The notes under the pieces were generated by a model. It was not told the origin of the DNA. It was given only the letters and a program-made list of their open reading frames with translations, and made no database searches. The position numbers and the translations under genes were made by a program. From Mangrovibacterium sp047972415 (GTDB taxonomy: Bacteria; Bacteroidota; Bacteroidia; Bacteroidales; Prolixibacteraceae), in contig JBKEAN010000029.1 in NCBI GenBank assembly GCA_047972415.1, forward strand, positions 1-34,669: DNA of 34,669 nucleotides. The letters are read 5' to 3'. This document shows positions 22,656 through 31,007 of this stretch, piece by piece; position 1 is the stretch's first letter; every line of letters starts with the position of its first letter.

Positions 22656-23792
22656 ATGAGGGTAAAAATTTATTCTTTCTTTAGTTTGGTGGCGCTGGCC
22701 ATGCTGGTTGCCTGTCAGTCGCCCAAAAACAAACTGGCGTTATACATTGGCACTTATTCGGTTGAAGGCAGTGAAGGTATTTATCGTTATTCATTCGACC
22801 CCAAAAATGGTGAATTAACCCCCGAGTCGGTCACCGAAACGCAGGAAAACCCTTCGTATATCAGTATTTCGCCCAACAAAAAATACCTGTATGCCGTAAG
22901 CGAAGTGAATAATTACAACCATCAGGACAGTGGCTCGGTAACAGCGTATAAAATTGAACCCGATGGTAGTTTGACCCGCCTAAACCAGGTAGCAACCCTC
23001 GGAAACCACCCTTGTCATGTAACCGTTTCGCCCGATGGAAAAACCCTTGCCGCTTCGAACTATACCAGCGGGAGTATTAGTATTTTTAAGGTGAACGACG
23101 ATGGTTCGCTGGCGGTTATGCCGCAGCTGGTTCAACATGTTGGCTTTGGCCCCGATACGGCACGCCAACAAGGCCCTCATGCCCATTCATCGTTGTTCAC
23201 GGCCGATGGCAAGACCTTGGTTGCGGCCGATTTGGGAATCGATAAGTTGTTGCTGACAACCTGGTCGGCCGATTCGGGCAAATTTATTTCGGCACCGCAA
23301 CCTTTTATCCCGGTAAGCCCCGGTGCAGGCCCGCGCCACTTCGGCTTTTCGCCCGACGGACGTTTTATGTATGCAATGATGGAAATGTCGTCCACGGTTT
23401 GTGTGGTCGAGAAAATGGATACGGCTTGGACAGTTATTCAGGAAACATCGAGTTTGCCCGATGGGTATAGTGGGGTGAAAGCCGGTGCCGATATTCACCT
23501 GGGCCCCGATGGCCGGTTTGTGTATTGCTCGAACCGGGGGCACAATTCAATTGCCGTATTTAGCCGCGATGCCGGGAGCGGTAAACTGGCACTCATTCAA
23601 AACCAACCGGTACAGGGCGACTGGCCACGTAACTTCGCGCTTTCGCCCGATGGTAAATTTCTGCTGGCAGCCAATCAGCGAAGCAACAACATCACGGTAT
23701 TTTCGGTTGATGAAGAAAGTGGCAAGCTTGCTTTTACCGGTAAAAATTACCCGTTGCCCAGCCCGGCTTGTCTAAAGTTTTTGGAAAACTGA
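22656..23792 (+). CDS. lactonase-family beta-propeller lipoprotein
   Basis: 378 residues with a lipoprotein signal (LVALAMLVAC, Cys20). The mature part shows the repeated blade pattern of the seven-bladed Pgl/YbhE lactonase family: YIGTY start, several ISPNKKYLYA / VSPDGKTLAA / FSPDGRFMYA / LSPDGKFLLA units, PHAHSSLF, GAGPRHFGF, GADIHLGPDGRFVYCSNRGH and QGDWPRNFALSPDG. Cytoplasmic members hydrolyse 6-phosphogluconolactone; this one is exported, so the substrate is probably another lactone, and 6-phosphogluconolactonase activity should not be assumed. It is transcribed alone. Confidence 0.85.
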   Translation: MRVKIYSFFSLVALAMLVACQSPKNKLALYIGTYSVEGSEGIYRYSFDPKNGELTPESVTETQENPSYISISPNKKYLYAVSEVNNYNHQDSGSVTAYKIEPDGSLTRLNQVATLGNHPCHVTVSPDGKTLAASNYTSGSISIFKVNDDGSLAVMPQLVQHVGFGPDTARQQGPHAHSSLFTADGKTLVAADLGIDKLLLTTWSADSGKFISAPQPFIPVSPGAGPRHFGFSPDGRFMYAMMEMSSTVCVVEKMDTAWTVIQETSSLPDGYSGVKAGADIHLGPDGRFVYCSNRGHNSIAVFSRDAGSGKLALIQNQPVQGDWPRNFALSPDGKFLLAANQRSNNITVFSVDEESGKLAFTGKNYPLPSPACLKFLEN

Positions 23793-23926
23793 TTTGCCAG
23801 AAACTGACAATCCGGCAGAAATAGGTCAAAACAAATTCAAGGTTTTGCCTCTTTTTGTTTGAAATGGCATGAAAATAGTCGTGGAACGGTGCTTGTTTTC
23901 ATGTCGTCAACCACAGAAAATAAAAC

Positions 23927-25045
23927 ATGATACTTCGAACAACACTAATTGTAGTGGCCGTAATAGCCTTATTGGTTCTCATCATTTTTTTATTTATTAA
24001 GTTGAACCCTTCGTTTGGAGGGAAGCCGGAAGCTGAGCGTTTGGCGCGCATTCAACAGTCGCCTAACTATAAAAACGGCGTTTTTCAGAACCAAGTGCCA
24101 ACCATCATGCAAACCGACGATATGCCTTTCTTTAAGGTTATGAAAGAGTTTTTGTTTGCAAAAGGCGACCGTGTACCGGATAAGCCTATCCCGGTCATTC
24201 CGCTGAACCCGTCGGTTTATGCCCAAAAGGCTGATTCGTCCCGGATTACCTGGTTGGGGCATTCAACCTTGATTATTGAAATTGACGGCGTACGCATTCT
24301 CACCGATCCGGTTTTCGGCAAGCGTGTTTCTCCTTTTTCGTTTTTAGGTACTAAAGCCTTCGACTATACGCATACGTACCGTTTGGACGAATTGCCCCCG
24401 ATTGATTTGGTGCTGGTTTCGCACGATCATTACGATCACCTTGACCACAGTGTGATAAAGCAACTGCGCAATAAGCCGGTGCCTTTTGTAACCAGCCTGG
24501 GGGTTGGTGCCCATTTGGAGTATTGGGGTATTGAACCCGAACGGATTACCGAACTGGACTGGGGGCAAAGCTACCGGGTGAACGATAGCCTGGTGTTGAC
24601 GGCTACGCCGGTACGTCATTTTTCGGGCCGTGGTTTAACCAACCGCAACACCACGTTGTGGTCGTCGTGGGTGATTGCAGGCAAAACACAAAAGCTTTTT
24701 TTTAGCGCCGACTCGGGTTATTTTCCCGGTTTCAAGCGCATTGGCGAACAATACGGCCCGTTCGATTTGGCCATGCTCGAGTGCGGGCAGTACAGCCAGT
24801 ATTGGCCAAACATCCATATGGCACCAGAAGAAACCTGGCAAGCTTCGCTTGATTTGAGGACAAAGGCGGTAATGCCAATCCACTGGGGAAAATTTAAGCT
24901 GAGCATTCACCCCTGGAAAGAGCCGGTTGAGCGTATCCTGAAAGCGGCAGGGGCAGATTCGGTAACAATTGTAACTCCCCGGATTGGCGAAGCATTTCAA
25001 CCCGGAGCAGTTTTGCCGCATAACCGTTGGTGGCGCGAGGTTTAA
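23927..25045 (+). CDS. membrane-anchored MBL-fold hydrolase, NAPE-PLD-like
   Basis: 372 residues. An N-terminal helix (TTLIVVAVIALLVLIIFLFI, residues 5-24) anchors it to the membrane. The metallo-beta-lactamase fold follows: GHSTLIIEIDGVRILTDPVF, the metal-binding HxHxDH motif at 166-171 (SHDHYDHLDH), further ligand regions at TPVRHFSGR, FSADSGYF and MPIHWGKF. This resembles the NAPE-PLD/RomA/UlaG-type group, where members cleave phosphodiesters or lactone-like bonds. A phospholipid-derived substrate is plausible from the membrane anchor but unproven. A single-gene unit 134 bp after the lactonase-like gene on the same strand. Confidence 0.87.
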   Translation: MILRTTLIVVAVIALLVLIIFLFIKLNPSFGGKPEAERLARIQQSPNYKNGVFQNQVPTIMQTDDMPFFKVMKEFLFAKGDRVPDKPIPVIPLNPSVYAQKADSSRITWLGHSTLIIEIDGVRILTDPVFGKRVSPFSFLGTKAFDYTHTYRLDELPPIDLVLVSHDHYDHLDHSVIKQLRNKPVPFVTSLGVGAHLEYWGIEPERITELDWGQSYRVNDSLVLTATPVRHFSGRGLTNRNTTLWSSWVIAGKTQKLFFSADSGYFPGFKRIGEQYGPFDLAMLECGQYSQYWPNIHMAPEETWQASLDLRTKAVMPIHWGKFKLSIHPWKEPVERILKAAGADSVTIVTPRIGEAFQPGAVLPHNRWWREV

Positions 25046-25127
25046 AAGGTAAAAGGAAGAAGTAGATAGGCAAAAGAATTGAGCGACGGTTTTTAATCGC
25101 CGTTTTTCGCTTCAATACAATGGCGAA

Positions 25128-25230
25128 AGAGGCTGTCCAAAAAAAAGTCGGGTTATGTTATTTTGAGTTGAGTATTTGAGGTCTTTCTCAGCTACCTACC
25201 CGAATACAAGAACCTTTTTGGACAGCCTCT
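25128..25230. repeat. 16-bp perfect inverted repeat bracketing 103 bp
   Basis: AGAGGCTGTCCAAAAA (25128-25143) and its exact complement (25215-25230) enclose a 71-base non-coding centre between two convergent genes. The arms also share a CGGGT motif a little further in. Two readings fit: a miniature transposable element (MITE), because the arms look like insertion-sequence ends seen in Bacteroidota, or a large hairpin terminator, since T-runs follow. No target-site duplication is evident. Confidence 0.6.
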
Positions 25231-25233
25231 CTT

Positions 25234-28200
25234 TTATTTTTTCTTATCCGGTTTAATAAAGGCCATCGGGTTATAGAAAATCCGGTCGCGCAATTCTGCC
25301 TGGCGGGTCAACCTCCAGCGTTCGATGTAAGTTAATATCCGGCGCAGTACATCGAAGTAGAGCGCGATAATCAATAGCGCAGTCAGCAGCCAGATAACCA
25401 GAATGTTGAAAACAACGGTTGAAATTTTCATCGGGCCAACAAATTTATATGCGGCATAAAACTGGGCACGCCCGTTGTGGTTTACCGGTAACCGGTAAAC
25501 AGGCTCGTCGCCTTGCAGAATGCGGTTTTTCGAGATATAGCTTTTCTGGGTCGAATACTTATCGCGCAGCAACATCTCCAGCTTTTTGTTGGCGTGCTGG
25601 CCTTTAAATTCCTGCAATTCGGCCTGGTCGTTGTTGAAGCGGAGCAATAAGTTGGCGTAGCTCCGTTCGAGCCGGGCGGTAGCCTGGTGATAGCGTTCTT
25701 CGTATTGGGTGCGGGTTTGGCGCATCAGGTTTCTGATGGCCCCGTAGTGCACCGCTTCACCTTCTTCGTTTTGCAGCAACTCCATATCGCTCAAAATGGT
25801 ATCGTTAGGCAAAGCGGTCGAGCTTAATTTTTTCAGCGAGTTGTAAAGCAGCATGTCCAGTAAAGCAGCTTCTTCGGGCTCGTTGTTTTTCGTGTGGTTT
25901 TCGTGGGCTATCACCACTTTTTCGAGTTCGGGGATAAAGTAATAGCAGTCAAAACCCCATGTGTTTTTGTCAAGCTCGTCGTTGAAGAAGTGTTTGCGGT
26001 ACGAGTTGTTCGAGTACTGATCCACCGACAAGGCTTCGTACGACCAGCGCGAGACCATAACATCGCCAATCAGCGGGGTTTGGTTGTAGCTGCTCAGCGA
26101 GTAGTGCATTTTGTTGAAGTCGACAATGACCCCGCTTAAAAGAAGCTGTGGAACCAGCAACAAAGGGATCATCACATAAATGGCCACGGCCGAATCGAGT
26201 CCGGCCGAAAGGTTTAACCCCAGTAAGTTGGCAAAACAAGCCGTGGTAAACAAAATGAACCAGCTTTGAACCCCAAGGTCCCTTATTTCGAGCATGTAAC
26301 TGCCAATAATTACAAACGTAAATACCTGTATGGCCGAAAGCAGGAAAAGCAAGGTGATTTTCGATGCAAAATAGGCACCCTTGCTAAGGTGCAGGAATTC
26401 TTCCCGCTTCCGGATTTTCCGGTCCTTGAAAATTTCTTCGGCGCTGACACTAAGCCCGATAAACAACGCCACAACGACACACATAAACAGGTAAGCTGGT
26501 ATGTTGTCGTTTTCGGCAAAAATGTATTTCCCCTGAAACGAGTATTTGGTGAAAAAACCCAGGATGAGGGCCAGGATTGGTGCTTGCAGCAGTGCAATGG
26601 CCAGGTATTGCCGGTTGGACCGTTTCGACGCAAAATCGCGCTGGAAAAACAGTTTCAATTGCTGTTTCCACCTTGGTTTTTTAAACAACACATCCGGAAA
26701 TTTTTCTTCAACCACCGGGTTCGACTTCATAAAATCAATCACCCGGGGCTCCACTTTTTCGCGGTAGCTTTGGTACCACTCGTAGGGCGAAACCTTGCGG
26801 CGGCGAATGCTTTTGCCAAAGGGATCAACCATGCGCGCTTCGATAATGCGCAGGGGTTGTTCGGTTTTTACATTTCCGCAAGTCAGGCACTCGCTTTCGT
26901 CGGGGTTAATGTAGTTGGCCTGATGCTTAAAATAGGTAATGGCTTCCATGGGGTTACCAAAGAAAACCACACGCCCGCCTTTGTCCATCACAATTACCCG
27001 GTCGAGCATTTTATAAATATCGCTTGATGGCTGGTGAATGTTGGCAAAAACCAGTTTGCCTTTCAAACATTGCCTTTTTAGTAGCGACATTACTTTTTCC
27101 GAGTCAGCCGAGCTGAGGCCGGAAGTTGGCTCATCGACAAATAAAATTGACGGCTCGCGCATGAGCTCCAGTGCAATGTTGAGGCGCTTGCGCTGCCCGC
27201 CGCTGAGTATTTTTTTTAGTGGGTTCCCTACAACCAGGTCGCGGGCTTCCACCAGATCAAAGTCGATCAGGGTTTGCTCAACAATGGGTTCAATTTCTTC
27301 TTTCGACTTATCGCCAAAACAAAAGCGGGCGTTGAACCGTAGGTTTTGGTAAACGGTAAGTTCCTCCAGTAAAAGATCGTCCTGCGGAACATAGCCAACT
27401 ACGCCTTGCAGCCGTTTTTCGTTTTGCGGGTCGTGAATGTCGAACCCGTTAATCGTGATTTTTCCGCCATGAGGTTTTAACTTGCCGTTCAGAATATTCA
27501 ACAGTGTGGTTTTGCCCACACCACTTCCGCCTAAAATGCCTACCAATTCGCCCGATCGCTCCTGAAAGCTGAACTCGTGTAAGCCGTACACCTTGCGGCT
27601 GAAGCGGTATTCCACGTTTTCAACATTTAGCACAATTACGGGTTTACCCTTTTCCTGGATAAAACGCGACATGATGGAGCTGTAATAAACCGGTATAATC
27701 CGCGAGGTTTTCAGCATTCCTCCCGGCGGGAAAATGTACAATCGTTGCGGGGACAGCTGGTGCCCATTCAGGTACAGGTTCCGCGGGCCGGTATATTTGA
27801 AAAACAGGGTGTTGATGCTTGGAATCCGGATGAATTCAATTTCGATGCGCTGGTTTATCCGGTACAGGTGCTTTACATCGGGCAGGGGATATTCTTTGTT
27901 GCCGTTTACCACAAACAGCCAGTCGCGTTCTTTTACTTTCTGAATGTTGAACAGGGCGAAGCGGTAGTAGTTGCTGTATTCCCGCGAGTCAATTTTCAGT
28001 CCCATAGCCACCACATGTACCATTTTCAAATCTTCCAGGTTCAACCCTTTCGCTTTGTTAATGAAGTTGAACAGTTGGGTGACAATCATAAACCGGGTGT
28101 TCAGGTCGAAGTTGTACACAATGTCGGCGCAAATGTGGTTGAGGTAGTTGCGGTTGATAAAGCGTTCGCCTTCGCCACCGTCTTCGTAAAAAAACTGGCG

Positions 28201-28386
28201 GTGATCGATGTGGTAGTAAGTAACAAAATCGCGGTACAGGGTCAGGTATTTATCCACCAGTTCGCGGTTGAAGTTCTCTTTCAGGTACGATTCAACCAAC
28301 GCCATATTTTCCGACGACAGACGTTTTTTGTAGTCGGTAATAATGGCAAACAGCTTGATGAGGGTTTCGATAATACCTTCGTACAT
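25234..28386 (-). CDS. ABCG-like ABC transporter with TerB-like N-terminus
   Basis: 1050 residues in one chain. Residues about 1-145 form two helical repeats resembling a TerB-like domain (KLFAIITDYKKRLSSENMAL, then DLKMVHVVAMGLKIDSREY). Residues about 155-235 are beta-rich, possibly a degenerate FHA-like domain. The ATPase follows: Walker A GGSGVGKT (286-293), signature LSGGQ (394-398), Walker B ILFVDEP (414-420), switch His451. A C-rich pair in ECLTCGN precedes an ABC-2 permease part with membrane helices from about 600 to 790, a long soluble coiled-coil-like region, and a last helix near 985-1005. The half-transporter order ATPase-permease matches the ABCG/White family. Substrate unknown. 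Confidence 0.88.
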   Translation of the reverse strand: MYEGIIETLIKLFAIITDYKKRLSSENMALVESYLKENFNRELVDKYLTLYRDFVTYYHIDHRQFFYEDGGEGERFINRNYLNHICADIVYNFDLNTRFMIVTQLFNFINKAKGLNLEDLKMVHVVAMGLKIDSREYSNYYRFALFNIQKVKERDWLFVVNGNKEYPLPDVKHLYRINQRIEIEFIRIPSINTLFFKYTGPRNLYLNGHQLSPQRLYIFPPGGMLKTSRIIPVYYSSIMSRFIQEKGKPVIVLNVENVEYRFSRKVYGLHEFSFQERSGELVGILGGSGVGKTTLLNILNGKLKPHGGKITINGFDIHDPQNEKRLQGVVGYVPQDDLLLEELTVYQNLRFNARFCFGDKSKEEIEPIVEQTLIDFDLVEARDLVVGNPLKKILSGGQRKRLNIALELMREPSILFVDEPTSGLSSADSEKVMSLLKRQCLKGKLVFANIHQPSSDIYKMLDRVIVMDKGGRVVFFGNPMEAITYFKHQANYINPDESECLTCGNVKTEQPLRIIEARMVDPFGKSIRRRKVSPYEWYQSYREKVEPRVIDFMKSNPVVEEKFPDVLFKKPRWKQQLKLFFQRDFASKRSNRQYLAIALLQAPILALILGFFTKYSFQGKYIFAENDNIPAYLFMCVVVALFIGLSVSAEEIFKDRKIRKREEFLHLSKGAYFASKITLLFLLSAIQVFTFVIIGSYMLEIRDLGVQSWFILFTTACFANLLGLNLSAGLDSAVAIYVMIPLLLVPQLLLSGVIVDFNKMHYSLSSYNQTPLIGDVMVSRWSYEALSVDQYSNNSYRKHFFNDELDKNTWGFDCYYFIPELEKVVIAHENHTKNNEPEEAALLDMLLYNSLKKLSSTALPNDTILSDMELLQNEEGEAVHYGAIRNLMRQTRTQYEERYHQATARLERSYANLLLRFNNDQAELQEFKGQHANKKLEMLLRDKYSTQKSYISKNRILQGDEPVYRLPVNHNGRAQFYAAYKFVGPMKISTVVFNILVIWLLTALLIIALYFDVLRRILTYIERWRLTRQAELRDRIFYNPMAFIKPDKKK

Positions 28387-28411
28387 TGCAGGATGGGGTT
28401 TAGGAAACTGA

Positions 28412-28455
28412 AAAGGGATTTTGTACCCGGTACTGAACGGCTACAAAATCCCTTT
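28412..28455 (-). terminator. 14-bp hairpin between lipoprotein and ABC genes
   Basis: AAAGGGATTTTGTA (28412-28425) pairs perfectly with TACAAAATCCCTTT (28442-28455) across a 16-base loop. It lies 21 bp after the lipoprotein stop and 25 bp before the transporter start on the minus strand, so it may end or attenuate transcription between the two genes. Confidence 0.65.
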
Positions 28456-28476
28456 CCGACAAATCAATAACTTAAA

Positions 28477-29301
28477 TTACTGAACGTATGCCGCCCTGAT
28501 TTTGGACACTGTTTCGGTTAATTTGGTAACCTGAGCTTCACTCATCGAGGTAGAACCTTCTTCCATCGCGTAAATGGCGTTAATTGCCTGAATGTCGGCA
28601 TAAGCTTCTTTCAGCAGTTCCGATCCGGCGTATTTGCCCATCATGCTTTCCAGATCTTTTAATGTGTTTTTCTGGAACAGGATGGCTTCCAGTATTTTTG
28701 GATTTTGGAAGGTATTTTCCGAGATGTGTGTGGTCAGGTATAAACCTTCAACAACCGAACCGGTTAAAACCAGGTACGACAACTCGGTGCGGCCTTGTTT
28801 GTTCAGGTACGAATAGGCGTTTTGGAACATGTTGGTTACAATTTCAACCAGTTTTTCCTTGTTGTCCAGGTTCGCGTCAATCTGGTCGGGCAGGTTTTCG
28901 TCGAAAGCCGACGTGAAGTCCAGTTCGCGGACCAGTTTCTCGCACGAAGCGAAGTAAGCCTGAATTTCGGGCTTTTGGTTGTACGTAGTGGCATAAGCCA
29001 AATCGGAGGTGAAAATCCCTAGGTTTACGGCTTTGGCTTTTTCGGTAAAGTAACTGTCCACTTTGGTCGGTTCGTTGGCAATCCCCACAATGTAGCTGGC
29101 CTCAATGGCATTCAGCATATTGGTTACCTCAAAGGTTGAGGGCAGGGGGTAGGCATATTCTTCAATTTCTTTTTTGATGGTTTCTTCAGCAGCCTTTTCT
29201 TCTTTTTTTTGTTGCGAACCGGTGCACGAAATGAATGCCGGGCTGATGATTGCTGCCAAAAGGGCTAACGAAAGGAATTTGTATGTTTTTTTCATTCTCA
29301 T
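28477..29301 (-). CDS. lipoprotein of unknown function
   Basis: 274 residues with a lipoprotein signal (LALLAAIISPAFISC, Cys26 counted from ATG 29301; ATG 29295 is an equally good start). A Lys/Glu-rich linker follows (QQKKEEKAAEETIKKEIEEY), then an all-helical domain with conserved-looking stretches such as GIFTSDLAYATTYNQKPEIQ and YLVLTGSVVEGLYLT. I recognise it only as a Bacteroidota-type hypothetical lipoprotein. It is upstream of the ABC transporter gene on the same strand but separated by a hairpin. Confidence 0.75.
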   Translation of the reverse strand: MRMKKTYKFLSLALLAAIISPAFISCTGSQQKKEEKAAEETIKKEIEEYAYPLPSTFEVTNMLNAIEASYIVGIANEPTKVDSYFTEKAKAVNLGIFTSDLAYATTYNQKPEIQAYFASCEKLVRELDFTSAFDENLPDQIDANLDNKEKLVEIVTNMFQNAYSYLNKQGRTELSYLVLTGSVVEGLYLTTHISENTFQNPKILEAILFQKNTLKDLESMMGKYAGSELLKEAYADIQAINAIYAMEEGSTSMSEAQVTKLTETVSKIRAAYVQ

Positions 29302-29399
29302 TGGTGATAGTTAATATTTCAATTTTAAATGAATTCGATGCGCGATTGCTGGAAAAGCCGTCGAATTCGGAGTTAAAAATAATATAAAAATATTGGTTG

Positions 29400-29427
29400 C
29401 TCTAAAAATCGAAAGCGATTTTTAGAG
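29400..29427. terminator. 12-bp perfect hairpin downstream of folE
   Basis: CTCTAAAAATCG (29400-29411) and CGATTTTTAGAG (29416-29427) pair perfectly around an AAAG loop. It lies 68 bases beyond the folE stop and upstream of the lipoprotein gene on the minus strand. It lacks a clean U-tract, so it may be a terminator, an mRNA-stabilising hairpin or a regulator-binding palindrome. Confidence 0.5.
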
Positions 29428-29495
29428 AAAGTTACGGAAGTTTAAAACCGCGTTCCGATATTGGCTTAGGTGCGGTTGTATCGGGGTTTGTTGTG

Positions 29496-30113
29496 TTATT
29501 TGGAACTGATTAGCCGGATGAATTCTTCGCGGGTGGCCACCCGTTCAAAAGCCCCGGTAAAGTCGGAAGTGGTGGTTACCGAATGTTGCTTTTGCACGCC
29601 GCGCATTTGCATACACAGGTGTTGCGCTTCAATAACAACGGCCACGCCCAGCGGGTTTAGCGTGTTCTGGATGCAGTCTTTTATTTGGCTGGTTAACCGT
29701 TCCTGTACTTGCATGCGCCGGGCAAACGCATCGACCACACGGGCAATTTTACTAAGGCCGGTAATGTGCCCGTTGGGAATGTAACCTACGTGCGCTTTGC
29801 CGAAAAACGGCAACATATGGTGCTCGCACATCGAGTAAATCTCAATGTCTTTTACAATGACCATTTGCCGGTAATCTTCGCGGAACATGGCTGCCCGGAG
29901 CATGGCTTCCGGATCTTGCTCGTAGCCCTGCAACAGAAACTGCATGGCTTTGGCTACCCGTAGCGGGGTTTTTTCCAAACCTTCACGTCGGGTGTCTTCA
30001 CCTAACAAGCGAATAATTTCGGTATAATGGCCGCTTATTTGTTCGGTCGTTTTTTCGTCAAAGCGGTCAATGCGGCGGTAACCGCTCCGGTCTTCATTAT
30101 ATGAATCTTCCAT
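29496..30113 (-). CDS. folE: GTP cyclohydrolase I
   Basis: Converts GTP to 7,8-dihydroneopterin triphosphate, the first step of tetrahydrofolate synthesis (and of queuosine precursors). The 205-residue product has zinc ligands Cys96 and His99 (MCEHHMLPFFG) and Cys167 (QHLCMQMRG), plus GYIPNGHITGLSK and QERLT. The spacing agrees with E. coli Cys110, His113, Cys181. The first 25 residues are a charged extension outside the conserved core. yaaA lies 63 bp upstream on the same strand, so the two may share a transcript. Confidence 0.96.
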   Translation of the reverse strand: MEDSYNEDRSGYRRIDRFDEKTTEQISGHYTEIIRLLGEDTRREGLEKTPLRVAKAMQFLLQGYEQDPEAMLRAAMFREDYRQMVIVKDIEIYSMCEHHMLPFFGKAHVGYIPNGHITGLSKIARVVDAFARRMQVQERLTSQIKDCIQNTLNPLGVAVVIEAQHLCMQMRGVQKQHSVTTTSDFTGAFERVATREEFIRLISSK

Positions 30114-30176
30114 TTTCTTTTTTGTTTGCAGGTTCGGGCTATTGTTGTACGGGCGCTACATTGCGGTGGGGGTTGG

Positions 30177-30944
30177 TTATTTATCGCGGGTAAACAGCAA
30201 GTGATTGTTTGTGGATAAGCGTGGGTTGAAGTTGTAGCCATCGTTATCGAAAGCCTTCAAATCTTCGGCCTTGTCCAACCGGTTTTCAATAATGAAACGG
30301 CTCATCATACCGCGCGCTTTCTTGGCAAAGAACGAAACGATTTTGTATTCGCCGTTCTTGCCTTCTTTAAACTCAGGGGTAATAATTTCGCCCTTAAACT
30401 TTTTCTGATCAATGGCTTTGAAGTACTCGGCCGACGCCAGGTTAACCAATACACCGCCGTTGGCTTCAACCTCTTTATTTAAGTACCTGGTTATTTTGTC
30501 GTCCCAAAACTGGTACAAATCGGTTGTTTGGCCAATGCGCAATTTTGTGCCCATTTCCAGGCGGTAGGGCTGTATCAAATCGAGCGGGCGCAACACGCCG
30601 TACAAACCCGACAGGATTCGGAAGTGCTGTTGGGCGAAGGCGAAGTCGGCATCGGAAAATGTGGGCGCGCGAAGGCCTTCGTACACATCGCCGTTGAACG
30701 CAAGTACGGCTTGTTTTGCATTTTCGGGCGTAAACGGAAGTTCCCAGCGTTGGTTGCGTTCTACGTTCAAGGCCGCCAATTTTGCCGAAATCCCCATCAA
30801 CTTAATCAAATCGTTTGTCCTCAGCGTTCTCAGTTTATTGCTTATTACAGTCGACTCGCTTAAAAACTCAGCTTGTGTGAATTGATTGGTTGCCGGTTTC
30901 GATTCGAAATCAAGCGATTTGGCTGGCGATAGTATTGTAATCAT
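30177..30944 (-). CDS. yaaA: peroxide stress protein YaaA
   Basis: 255 residues matching the YaaA (DUF328/UPF0246) family from end to end: MITILSPAKSLDF start, FNGDVYEGL, LSGLYGVLRPLDLIQPYRLE, then INLASAEY-like VLVNLASAEYF and FFAKKARGMMSRFI near the C-terminus. E. coli YaaA lowers free iron and protects DNA during hydrogen peroxide stress, and the fold binds DNA. It precedes folE on the minus strand and follows rlmD by 63 bp; all three are co-directional and may be one unit. Confidence 0.93.
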   Translation of the reverse strand: MITILSPAKSLDFESKPATNQFTQAEFLSESTVISNKLRTLRTNDLIKLMGISAKLAALNVERNQRWELPFTPENAKQAVLAFNGDVYEGLRAPTFSDADFAFAQQHFRILSGLYGVLRPLDLIQPYRLEMGTKLRIGQTTDLYQFWDDKITRYLNKEVEANGGVLVNLASAEYFKAIDQKKFKGEIITPEFKEGKNGEYKIVSFFAKKARGMMSRFIIENRLDKAEDLKAFDNDGYNFNPRLSTNNHLLFTRDK

Positions 30945-31007
30945 GTCGTTCGTTTCACTTAATTGTAATCTGGCTTTTAAACTGGTGCTAAAGTTATAAG
31001 TTCTGGC

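Noticed and set aside
22656..23792. Calling the propeller lipoprotein a 6-phosphogluconolactonase (pgl)
   Set aside because: The lipoprotein signal places it outside the cytoplasm, away from phosphogluconolactone, so only the fold-level family name is kept.
26266..28470. Long plus-strand frames opposite the ABC transporter (253 and 241 residues)
   Set aside because: They are shadows of the strongly supported minus-strand gene with complete ABC motifs; their products are Phe/Val/Gln-rich with no domain.
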